Below, piece by piece: positions 38,544 to 46,320 of a stretch of DNA of 64,000 bases. This stretch comes from Pseudomonas paraglycinae. GTDB taxonomy: Bacteria > Pseudomonadota > Gammaproteobacteria > Pseudomonadales > Pseudomonadaceae. Every line of letters starts with the position of its first letter. Position 1 is the stretch's first letter. The notes beneath the pieces are model-generated. The model ran no database searches, was not told the origin of the DNA, and saw only the letters and a list, made by a program, of their open reading frames with translations. Where the stretch lies: NCBI RefSeq assembly GCF_021601625.1, contig NZ_BQHR01000021.1, positions 52,659-116,658 of the forward strand. The letters run 5' to 3'. The position numbers were made by a program, and so were the translations under genes.

Positions 38544-39377
38544 TCAGCGGCCCTTCAGGTAAACGTTGTCGTAGCAGAAGTTGGTCGCCTGCAGGTAACC
38601 CTCGGCGTCGCCGCAGTCGAAGCGCAGACCCTTGAACTTGTAGGCCAGCACGCAACCGTTCTGCGCCTGTTTCATCAAGGCGTCGGTGATCTGGATTTCG
38701 CCGCCCTTGCCCGGCTCGGTGTCGGCGATCAGGTCGAAGATGTCCGGCGTGAGGATGTAGCGGCCGATGATCGCCAGGTTCGACGGTGCGTCTTGCGGGG
38801 CCGGTTTTTCCACCATGTGGTTGACCCGGTAGATGCCCTCGGAAATCGCCTCGCCGGCGATCACTCCGTACTTGTGGGTCTGGTCGCGCGGGACTTCCTG
38901 GATGGCGACGATCGAGCAGCGGAATTTCCTGTACAGCTCGATCATCTGCGTCAGTACGCCGTCGCCTTCGAGGTTCAGGCACAGGTCGTCCGCCAGCACC
39001 ACGGCGAAGGGTTCGTCACCGATCAACGGGCGGCCGCTGAGAATCGCGTGGCCGAGGCCTTTCATTTCCACCTGACGGGTGTAGGAGAAGGTGCAGGTGT
39101 CGATCAGCTCGCGAGTGCCGGCCAGAAACTTCTCTTTCTCGGTGCCGCGAATCTGGTGTTCGAGTTCGTAGCTGATGTCGAAGTGGTCTTCCAGTGCGCG
39201 CTTGCCCCGTCCGGTGACGATGGCCATGTGTTGCAGGCCGGCGTCCCGTGCTTCTTCAACGGCGTATTCGATCAACGGCTTGTTGACGATCGGCAGCATT
39301 TCCTTGGGCATGGCCTTGGTGGCCGGCAAGAAACGCGTGCCATAACCGGCAGCGGGGAACAAACATTTACGGATCAT
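38544..39377 (-). CDS. galU: UTP--glucose-1-phosphate uridylyltransferase
   Basis: ATG 39377 (MIRKCLFPAAGYGTRFLP) is preceded by AGGAAA; an upstream ATG adds seven residues. 277 residues. Nucleotidyl loop AAGYGTRFLPATKAMPKEML, VLADDLCL (UTP/Mg site), VEKPAPQDAPSNLAIIGRY, and CGDAEGYLQATN. It makes UDP-glucose for the initiating transferase and for GalE. Divergent from galE over a 380-base AT-rich spacer. Confidence 0.96.
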   Translation of the reverse strand: MIRKCLFPAAGYGTRFLPATKAMPKEMLPIVNKPLIEYAVEEARDAGLQHMAIVTGRGKRALEDHFDISYELEHQIRGTEKEKFLAGTRELIDTCTFSYTRQVEMKGLGHAILSGRPLIGDEPFAVVLADDLCLNLEGDGVLTQMIELYRKFRCSIVAIQEVPRDQTHKYGVIAGEAISEGIYRVNHMVEKPAPQDAPSNLAIIGRYILTPDIFDLIADTEPGKGGEIQITDALMKQAQNGCVLAYKFKGLRFDCGDAEGYLQATNFCYDNVYLKGR

Positions 39378-39757
39378 AAAAGTTTCCTGGTCATTCATGG
39401 CGCACTGCCATCGTTTATTGCAATAACGAAAGGTTGCAAGTTATTGAAGCTGTACTTTAATACCTGACTCGGGAGATGAGTGGCAAATAGCAATGAGTGT
39501 AAAACACGACAATGTTATGAGATGTCGGTTTTGCAGTTATTGGTTATTTTTAGTCGGCATCCGTTGATAGTGATGAATGCGCGGGAGTGCTAATAAGTAC
39601 CAGGCAATACAGTTTGGCTTGTAAAAATATTTATAGCCAGTGATTGAACTGTTTTTGTTTCTGGTTGTTGTCGCGCTGTTTGTGTGAATCAAGACACACA
39701 TTAAACAAACAGTGCTTGACACGCGAGTTGGCACTTTTCCCACTTATGGACCGCGCT
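39378..39757. other. Divergent AT-rich control region galU/galE
   Basis: 380 bases, markedly richer in A+T than the flanking genes, with no gene. It holds the third copy of the GTTATTTTTAGTCGG word (39543-39557). Promoters for both directions must lie here; I cannot fix them. Confidence 0.6.
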
Positions 39758-40774
39758 ATGAAGATTCTGGTAACGGGTGGCGCCGGCTATATCGGCTCGC
39801 ACACCACACTTGCACTACTTGAAGCAGGTTATGAAGTTGTAGTTCTGGATAATCTTTGCAACAGCAGCGACGCCGCCTTGCACGCGGTGGAAGCCATTTG
39901 CGGCAAAAGTGCGCTGATGATTCGCGGGGATGTCTGTGACCGGGCCCTGCTGGACCGGATTTTCCAGCAGCACGCCATCGATGCCGTGCTGCACTTCGCC
40001 GGGCTCAAGGCTGTCGGCGAGAGCGTGCGCAAGCCGCTCGAATACTACGAAACCAACGTCAGCGGCAGCATCACGCTGTGCCAGGCGATGGCAGCGGCGG
40101 GAGTGTTCCGGCTGGTGTTCAGCTCGTCTGCCACGGTCTACGGCGAGCCGGCGCAGATGCCGATCCGCGAGGATTTCCCGACCGGCACTCCGACCAATCC
40201 CTACGGCCAGTCCAAGCTGATCGTCGAGAACGTGCTGCGCGACCTGTGCCAGTCCGAACCGCGCTGGAGCATTGCGCTGCTGCGCTACTTCAACCCGATC
40301 GGCGCGCATCACAGCGGCCAGATGGGCGAAGACCCCAACGGCATTCCGAACAATCTGGTGCCTTACATCAGCCAGGTGGCGGTCGGCAGCCTCAAGGAGT
40401 TGTCGATCTTCGGCGACGATTACCCGACGGTCGACGGTACCGGCGTGCGTGATTACATCCACGTCGTCGACCTGGCGGACGGGCACCTGAAAGCCCTGCA
40501 AACCATCGCCGACCGTACCGGCATTCATACCTGGAACCTCGGCACCGGCGACGGCTACAGCGTGTTGCAGGTGCTGCGGGCCTTCGAGCAGGCCTGCGGG
40601 CAGCCGGTGCCTTACCGGGTAATGCCACGGCGTTCCGGGGATATTGCCGAGAGCTGGGCCGACGCCTCGAAAGCGGCGAAGGAACTCGGCTGGAAAGCCA
40701 CACGCAACTTGCAGGACATGGTCACCGACACCTGGCGCTGGCAATCGAATCATCCCCGGGGTTATCAGGGATGA
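39758..40774 (+). CDS. galE: UDP-glucose 4-epimerase
   Basis: ATG 39758 gives MKILVTGGAGYIGSHT; ATG 39746 is a possible alternative. 338 residues, extended SDR: NAD loop TGGAGYIGSH, SSSATVYGE, catalytic Tyr-Lys in NPYGQSKLIVE, and NPIGAHHSGQMGEDPNGIPNNL for UDP-sugar binding. It interconverts UDP-Glc and UDP-Gal and so supplies galactose for the polymer. Opposite galU, upstream of the export module. Confidence 0.96.
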   Translation: MKILVTGGAGYIGSHTTLALLEAGYEVVVLDNLCNSSDAALHAVEAICGKSALMIRGDVCDRALLDRIFQQHAIDAVLHFAGLKAVGESVRKPLEYYETNVSGSITLCQAMAAAGVFRLVFSSSATVYGEPAQMPIREDFPTGTPTNPYGQSKLIVENVLRDLCQSEPRWSIALLRYFNPIGAHHSGQMGEDPNGIPNNLVPYISQVAVGSLKELSIFGDDYPTVDGTGVRDYIHVVDLADGHLKALQTIADRTGIHTWNLGTGDGYSVLQVLRAFEQACGQPVPYRVMPRRSGDIAESWADASKAAKELGWKATRNLQDMVTDTWRWQSNHPRGYQG

Positions 40775-41001
40775 TGGCGTTTTAGTGCAATGTTAGTTTC
40801 AGTCAGGTTGTTAGATATCGTCGGGAAATTAGACTGGCAATGCCTTTTGCAAGTCCGTAGATATAAACCTGCCGTTCGACTTTTATCAGTTGGGTAAGAC
40901 TGTGAAAGAACAACGGATCTTGTTCGCGCTTTTTGCGACTTGAACTCTACCACCTCTAACCAACACCCGATGTTCAGGTGCGATGTTAGAAAGGAGTTGA
41001 T

Positions 41002-41238
41002 ATGAAGAAAGTGATGGCGATCGCCCTGTTGACGATGTTGAGCAACTGGGCCTCCGCAGCTGAAGCGCCGCTTACAGCAGTGACCAACGTATCTGGCAGT
41101 GTCGCGGCTTCTACAGCGCCTGCTGCCAGTACTGCCATGGTCGCCAGTGCTGTCGCGGCGTCCAACAGTGGTGGAAGTGCCAACGGCGGTACAACGGGTA
41201 CCACCGGTACCACGGGTACAACCGGCACGCACAACTAA
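41002..41238 (+). CDS. Small secreted Thr/Gly-rich protein, YjbE/GfcA-like
   Basis: 78 residues. Signal peptide MKKVMAIALLTMLSNWASA, an Ala/Ser/Val-rich middle, and a C-terminus of repeated Gly-Thr-Thr triplets ending GTHN. The size, the signal and the Thr tail match E. coli YjbE and GfcA, which open the yjbEFGH and gfcABCDE polysaccharide operons; the genes after it are the matching export genes. GAAAGGAG seven bases before ATG is strong. A good terminator follows, so this gene should be transcribed more than those behind it. Role unknown even in E. coli. Confidence 0.7.
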   Translation: MKKVMAIALLTMLSNWASAAEAPLTAVTNVSGSVAASTAPAASTAMVASAVAASNSGGSANGGTTGTTGTTGTTGTHN

Positions 41239-41264
41239 CTGAAGTATCTGTTGGTGCAGTACAG

Positions 41265-41298
41265 GGTCGCCCGACGAAAGTCGGGTGACTTTGTTTTT
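41265..41298 (+). terminator. Hairpin terminator/attenuator before wza
   Basis: Ten-pair stem GTCGCCCGAC / GTCGGGTGAC with a GAAA tetraloop, followed by TTTGTTTTT. It stands between the YjbE-like gene and wza. Confidence 0.8.
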
Positions 41299-41328
41299 GG
41301 ATTCGCCCTTGAATAGCGTAGTGCCATT

Positions 41329-42444
41329 ATGACCCGTCGTTTTTCTCTTTTATTGTTGGCAAGTATCGCTTTGCAAGGTTGCATGTTCTCCCCCGGCCAG
41401 TACCTGAGCACCAGTAGCATCACGCGCCAGGGCGCCAGCGAAAGCAGCCGGGTCGAGCTCATTCCGATCACCCCCAAGCTCATCGCCATGAACCGCGCCA
41501 CGTACAAGCGTGAGTCGGTGCCGGCGGAGTTGTTGGCGACCCCGGCCGAATACCGCATCGGCAGCAACGATGTGCTGTACATCACGGTCTGGGATCACCC
41601 TGAGCTGACCGCCCCTTCGGGTGCGCAACAGCAGATCGATGCCAACGGTCGTCTGGTGCGTTCCGACGGCACGTTGTATTACCCGTACATCAAGGAAGTC
41701 CAGGCCGCCGGCAAAACCATCCAGCAACTGCGTTCGGACATCGAGCAACGCCTCTCGGCGTTCATTGCCGAGCCGCAAGTGGATGTCGCGGTGTTGCGTT
41801 TCGCCAGCCAGAAAGTCGTGGTCTCGGGCGCTGTAACCAAGGCCGGTCCCCAGGCGATTTCGACCAACCCGCTGAGCGTGGTCGAAGCCCTCGGTTCGGC
41901 CGGTGTCGATACCAACAATGCCGACTTGTCCGGGCTGATGCTGACGCGCAACGGGCGGGTCTATCCGCTCAATCTCGACGCCCTCAATCAGCAGGATTCC
42001 GAATTGCAGAACGTCTACCTCAAGGGAGGCGATCAGCTGTATCTGCCGTACAACGACAACAAGCGCATCTACGTGATGGGCGAGGTCAACCAGCCCCGTG
42101 CGCTGAGTTTCAAGACCGCCACCATGAACCTGTCCGACGTGCTCGGGTCGGTCGGTGGCTTGAGCCAGACCACCTCCAACGGCAACGCCGTGTATGTGAT
42201 TCGCGGGGTGGAAAACCTCGACGTCGAGCCGGCGAAAATCTATCAGCTGGAAGCCGAATCGCCGACCGCCATGGCGCTCGCCTCGCACTTCGAAGTGCGG
42301 CCTCAGGACGTGGTCTATGTCGGGCCTGCCAACGTGACTCGCTGGAATCGCCTGATCAGCCAGTTGGTGCCGTCGGCATCGATTGTCGGGACCGGGGCTT
42401 CCGCTGCGAAGAACTGGAGCGAATACAGTAACAACAGCAAATAA
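41329..42444 (+). CDS. wza: Outer-membrane polysaccharide export lipoprotein Wza/GfcE
   Basis: 371 residues, lipoprotein signal with lipobox LQGC. Poly-export domain: YRIGSNDVLYITVWDHPELT, then VDVAVLRFASQKVVVSGAVTKAG and two SLBB repeats (GAVTKAGPQAIS, GEVNQPRALSF). The C-terminal segment VTRWNRLISQLVPSASIV is the amphipathic helix that forms the outer-membrane pore. It forms the export channel with Wzc. First of four closely packed rightward genes after the YjbE-like one. Confidence 0.95.
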   Translation: MTRRFSLLLLASIALQGCMFSPGQYLSTSSITRQGASESSRVELIPITPKLIAMNRATYKRESVPAELLATPAEYRIGSNDVLYITVWDHPELTAPSGAQQQIDANGRLVRSDGTLYYPYIKEVQAAGKTIQQLRSDIEQRLSAFIAEPQVDVAVLRFASQKVVVSGAVTKAGPQAISTNPLSVVEALGSAGVDTNNADLSGLMLTRNGRVYPLNLDALNQQDSELQNVYLKGGDQLYLPYNDNKRIYVMGEVNQPRALSFKTATMNLSDVLGSVGGLSQTTSNGNAVYVIRGVENLDVEPAKIYQLEAESPTAMALASHFEVRPQDVVYVGPANVTRWNRLISQLVPSASIVGTGASAAKNWSEYSNNSK

Positions 42445-42455
42445 GGCCGCCGACT

Positions 42456-43121
42456 GTGAAAACGTTGAAAGTGGGCGTGTGCCTGATGGCGGCCGTGTTG
42501 CTCAGTGGCTGCAATCCGCTGATGAGCGCTTCGTTGAACAACCTCAAGTCCGCCGTCATCGGACCGGATGAACTCGATGTGTCGGCGGAGCAGGTGGCCG
42601 GGGTCAAGTATCCCCAACTCAAACTGACCACACCGTCCGGCTCCGGGGTGCTGGCGCTGGTGCGCGAGCGCGAGGACCTGCAGTTCTGGGTCGCCTCCGG
42701 CAAGCAGGTGCTGCTGATGCGCGACGGCCTGGCGATGCGCACTGTCGGCCTGGGCGTGGAGGGCGATCTGGACGGCACGCGTCTGTCCGATGACTCGCCG
42801 TTCAAACAGGGCCTGCATCGCATCACCGACGGCTACACCAGTCGCCGCTGGATCGACCTCTACAAGGGCCAGGAAGTCGGGATCATCGTCAACAGCCGCT
42901 TCTCCCGAAAATCCCTGGAAACCCTCGACATTCTCGACAAGGAATACTCCGTGCTGCGCGTCGATGAGCAGATTGACGCGCCGGCCATCGGCCTGCGCGC
43001 AACCAACCGTTACTGGGTCGATCCGGTGGACGGTTTCATTGTGCAGAGTGAACAGCAACTGACGTCGCAGTTGCGGGTCAGGATCGTGCAACTGACCCCT
43101 GACCGCAGGCATCTCCCGTGA
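42456..43121 (+). CDS. GfcB/YjbF-family lipoprotein
   Basis: GTG start; 221 residues with lipobox LLSGC. The mature part is of the YjbF/GfcB type: DLQFWVASGKQVLLMRDGLAMRTVGLG, GLHRITDGYTSRRWIDLY and DNRYWVD-like TNRYWVDPVDGFIVQSEQ. Outer-membrane lipoprotein associated with group 4 capsule-type export. The stop overlaps the next GTG (GTGA). Confidence 0.85.
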   Translation: MKTLKVGVCLMAAVLLSGCNPLMSASLNNLKSAVIGPDELDVSAEQVAGVKYPQLKLTTPSGSGVLALVREREDLQFWVASGKQVLLMRDGLAMRTVGLGVEGDLDGTRLSDDSPFKQGLHRITDGYTSRRWIDLYKGQEVGIIVNSRFSRKSLETLDILDKEYSVLRVDEQIDAPAIGLRATNRYWVDPVDGFIVQSEQQLTSQLRVRIVQLTPDRRHLP

Positions 43122-43882
43122 AGCGGCTCAGAGCGCTCTCGGCGTGCCTGATGTTGCTTGCCGGTGCCAGCGAGGCGGCGGTCATCGTCAGCGGTGATGT
43201 CGCCAACCCGGGCCCGATCGAATTGCCGGCGGGCGGACGCTTGCGCGACGTGATCGGCGAGGCCGTGCCGAATGCCGAAGGCTACTGGCTGGCGGGCGTC
43301 CTGTTGCGTCAGTCGCTGCTGGAGGAACAGACGCGGCTCAAGGTCGGTGTGCTGTTCGATCTGGATGTGCTGCAGCGCATGGCCATGTTGTTCGACAAGC
43401 CGAGTCGAGCGGCGCTGGCACAGCGCCTGGCCGAGCAGGTCCGGCAGATGCCGGTGACCGGGCGGCAGATCGCCGATCTCGATCCGGTGGCGGTGGAAGT
43501 CGGCTTCGCCCGCAACATCCGTCTCGACGATGGCGATCAACTGATCTACCCGAAACGGGTCGACGAAGTCGAAGTGCTGGGCGCCGTCGCCGAGCCGTGC
43601 CGCTTGCCTTATCAGCCGTTGCAGGAGGCCCGCGAATACCTGCAGGGCTGCACGTTGCTGACGGCGGATGCCGATGCCGATTATCTGTGGCTGATCCAGC
43701 CCAACGGCGAATCGCGGCGGGTCGGCATCGCCCACTGGAACCGCGAGAGCGGGCAGATGCCCGTGGCCGGCAGCAAGATTCTGGTGCCGGTGAAAAACGA
43801 TGATCTGGATCCGCCTGTCCCTGAACTGAATCAGCAGTTGGCCGAATTGATTGCCACGCAGTTGGCTGAGGTGGTTCGTTGA
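43118..43882 (+). CDS. GfcC/YjbG-family periplasmic protein
   Basis: 254 residues, GTG start overlapping the preceding stop by four bases. Signal peptide (SACLMLLAGASEA) and mature GDVANPGPIELPAGGRLRDVI, an SLBB-like beta-grasp domain as in E. coli GfcC, then helices and a second half with DGDQLIYPKRVDEVEVLGAV. GfcC is a soluble periplasmic accessory of Wza/GfcE. The 3' end overlaps the start of the GfcD-like gene. Confidence 0.82.
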   Translation: MKRLRALSACLMLLAGASEAAVIVSGDVANPGPIELPAGGRLRDVIGEAVPNAEGYWLAGVLLRQSLLEEQTRLKVGVLFDLDVLQRMAMLFDKPSRAALAQRLAEQVRQMPVTGRQIADLDPVAVEVGFARNIRLDDGDQLIYPKRVDEVEVLGAVAEPCRLPYQPLQEAREYLQGCTLLTADADADYLWLIQPNGESRRVGIAHWNRESGQMPVAGSKILVPVKNDDLDPPVPELNQQLAELIATQLAEVVR

Positions 43883-45957
43883 ATTTGCGTTTTGCAGCTG
43901 TGTTGTTATTGCCGTGTGGCCTGGTGCATGCCGAGCCACGGATTACCCAGAATGACTTCGGCGGCGTCGGTCTGTTGCAGACCCCGACCGCGCGCATGTC
44001 GCCCGCCGGTGAGTTGAGCGTCAACGCCAACCGCACCGAACCTTACAGCCGATATAGCGTTTCGTTGCAGCCGCTCGACTGGCTGGAAGGTTCGTTTCGC
44101 TACACCGCCATCACCAACCGTCCTTACGGTTCCGAAGCGCTGAGCGGCAGCCAGAGCTATAAGGACAAGGCGGTCGACGCCAAAGTCCGGCTGTGGCAGG
44201 AAAGCCACTGGGCGCCGGAAGTGGCGCTGGGCTTTCGAGACATCGGCGGTACCGGTTTGTTTGCCAGTGAATTCTTCGTCGCCAACAAGCGCTATGACAA
44301 TTTCGATTTCAGTGCCGGCATCGCGTGGGGTTACATCGGTAATCGCGGCGATGTCGACAACCCGTTGGGTTCGATCAGTGACCGCTTCAACACCCGCCCG
44401 GACCTGGAAGGCACCGGTGACGTCAACGCCGGCTCGTACTTTCGCGGCAAGCCATCGTTTTTCGGCGGCGTGAGTTACCAGACGCCCTGGGACCGCCTCA
44501 GCCTGAAACTCGAATACGAAGGCAACGACTACAAGCACGAGCCCAAAGACAACATCATCAAGCAGGACTCACCGATCAACCTCGGCGCGGTGTTCAAGGT
44601 GACCGATTCCGTCGATGTGAGCGCGGCCTGGGAGCGCGGCAACACGGCCATGTTCGGCGTCACGTTCCACACCAATTTCGTCAGCCGCAAGGCCCCGGCC
44701 AAGACCTTCGACCCACCGGCTGAACCGCTGCCGGCGAAGGCGCCGAGCACGACGATGGAGGAGGTCAACTGGGTCGACGTATCCCGGCGTTTGCAGCAGA
44801 ACGCCGGCTACAAGGTCGAGCGCATCACTCAGCGCGACTCCGAACTGATCGTGTACGGCGAGCAGCAGCGCTATTTCCATTCGCCCAAGGCTGTCGGCCG
44901 CGCGAGCCGGATTCTCGACAACAGCGTCAACGACGACATCGACTGGTTCACTGTGGTCAACAAACGCTACGACCTGCCGCTGGAAGAAACCAGCGTGCCC
45001 CGGCAGACCTTCCGCGAAGTGCTCAACAACGAGGAACCGCTGGAGTCGCTGCACCGCACCACCGAGATCAACCCGGCGATGCCGCGCAACGAGAAAACCC
45101 TCTACACCGAAGCGCCGCAGCACTTCAATTACGGCGTCGGCCTGGGCTTCAAACAGAACGTCGGCGGCCCCGATGGTTTGCTCTATCAGTTCACGGCGGA
45201 TCTGGACGCCGAGTACCGCTTCAACCGCAACACCTGGTGGAACGGTCTGCTGAGTCAGAACCTGATCAACAACTTCGACAAGTTCACCTACGACGCCCCC
45301 AGCGGCCTGCCGCGCGTGCGCACCGACTTGCGTCAGTACCTGACCACGTCGGACACCACCATGCCGCTGTTTCAGGTCAGCCACGCCGAACAACTGGACA
45401 AGGATTTGTACGGCATGGTCTACGGCGGTTATCTGGAGTCGATGTTCGCCGGGGTCGGGGGCGAGGTGCTGTTTCGTCCGACCGGCAAGCGCTGGTCGAT
45501 CGGTGCGGACCTGAACTATGTGCGGCAGCGTGAATTCGACCAGGGTTTCGGCCTGCAGGATTACTCAGTCTGGACCGGCCACATCACCGGCTACACCGAC
45601 CTGCCGTTCGACACGTTGGCCGCGGTCAGCGTCGGGCGTTACCTGGCGGGCGACTTTGGCGGCACGGTGGATATCTCCCGCGAGTTCTTCAACGGCGTGC
45701 GCTTTGGCGCCTGGGCGACGATCACCACCGCCGGCAGCGCCGAGTATGGCGAGGGTAGTTTCGACAAGGGGCTGTACCTGTCGATCCCGTTCGACGAAAT
45801 GATGAGCATGTCTACCATGCGCCGCGCCAACCTGGTGTGGGCTCCGCTGACCCGTGACGGTGGCGCGCGGCTTAATCGCAGCTTCCAGCTGCACTCCATG
45901 ACGGATAGTCGGGAAGGGGACATGTTCTACCGCAACTTCGGGAAGATTACTGAGTAG
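43879..45957 (+). CDS. GfcD/YjbH-family outer-membrane protein
   Basis: The start is TTG 43879 in a TTGA overlap with the previous stop; GAGGTGG lies about six bases upstream. 692 residues. Signal peptide ending VHA, then NDFGGVGLLQTPTARMSPAGEL, the YjbH opening, and many alternating aromatic beta strands typical of two fused beta barrels. The C-terminus MFYRNFGKITE ends without the usual aromatic last residue. It probably forms an outer-membrane barrel for polymer passage. A strong terminator follows. Confidence 0.85.
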   Translation: MNLRFAAVLLLPCGLVHAEPRITQNDFGGVGLLQTPTARMSPAGELSVNANRTEPYSRYSVSLQPLDWLEGSFRYTAITNRPYGSEALSGSQSYKDKAVDAKVRLWQESHWAPEVALGFRDIGGTGLFASEFFVANKRYDNFDFSAGIAWGYIGNRGDVDNPLGSISDRFNTRPDLEGTGDVNAGSYFRGKPSFFGGVSYQTPWDRLSLKLEYEGNDYKHEPKDNIIKQDSPINLGAVFKVTDSVDVSAAWERGNTAMFGVTFHTNFVSRKAPAKTFDPPAEPLPAKAPSTTMEEVNWVDVSRRLQQNAGYKVERITQRDSELIVYGEQQRYFHSPKAVGRASRILDNSVNDDIDWFTVVNKRYDLPLEETSVPRQTFREVLNNEEPLESLHRTTEINPAMPRNEKTLYTEAPQHFNYGVGLGFKQNVGGPDGLLYQFTADLDAEYRFNRNTWWNGLLSQNLINNFDKFTYDAPSGLPRVRTDLRQYLTTSDTTMPLFQVSHAEQLDKDLYGMVYGGYLESMFAGVGGEVLFRPTGKRWSIGADLNYVRQREFDQGFGLQDYSVWTGHITGYTDLPFDTLAAVSVGRYLAGDFGGTVDISREFFNGVRFGAWATITTAGSAEYGEGSFDKGLYLSIPFDEMMSMSTMRRANLVWAPLTRDGGARLNRSFQLHSMTDSREGDMFYRNFGKITE

Positions 45958-45975
45958 GTTCCGAAGAGCGGGAAG

Positions 45976-46009
45976 AAAAAGCGGGAGCCCGATGGCTCCC
46001 GTTTTTGTT
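45976..46009 (+). terminator. Terminator after the GfcD-like gene
   Basis: Stem CGGGAGCC / GGCTCCCG with loop CGAT, A run before and TTTTTGTTT after. Confidence 0.9.
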
Positions 46010-46093
46010 TGTGGTGAAGGGGGATCTTGATCCAGCCATGATTGCGGTGGGAGTCGGTGTATTCCAGGTTCAAACCTGATGTTGAATGAACCG

Positions 46094-46195
46094 GCGCCTT
46101 CGCGGGCAAGCCCGCTCCCACAGGTTAGTGGGTGAGGTCGCAATCTTCAGCATTTCCCTAATCCCTGTGGGAGCGGGCTTGCCCGCGATGGCGTC
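46094..46195. repeat. REP doublet (REPIN) in inverted orientation
   Basis: CGCGGGCAAGCCCGCTCCCA on the left and TGGGAGCGGGCTTGCCCGCG on the right form two REP units of the fluorescent-Pseudomonas type facing each other, with about 40 bases between them. Flanks GGCGCCTT and GATGGCGT continue the symmetry. Located between the two terminators of convergent transcripts. Confidence 0.9.
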
Positions 46196-46268
46196 TGTTC
46201 AGCCGACATCAAAACATCAGACTCTCCTTGGCCGCAGAGCCCTCCGCCAACCCCCAAATCCCGCCCAC

Positions 46269-46292
46269 AAAAAAGGGGACTTTCGTCCCCTT
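46269..46292 (-). terminator. Terminator of the initiating-transferase gene
   Basis: Stem AAGGGGAC / GTCCCCTT with loop TTTC; on the minus strand it is followed by TTTTTTGTGG, 28 bases after the stop. Confidence 0.85.
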
Positions 46293-46320
46293 GCGGTGTT
46301 GCCTTCTCAAGCCCTGCTTC

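Noticed and set aside
41160-41236. CRISPR-like short repeats
   Set aside because: These are in-frame GGT-ACN-ACN codons of the Thr/Gly-rich protein, without spacers.
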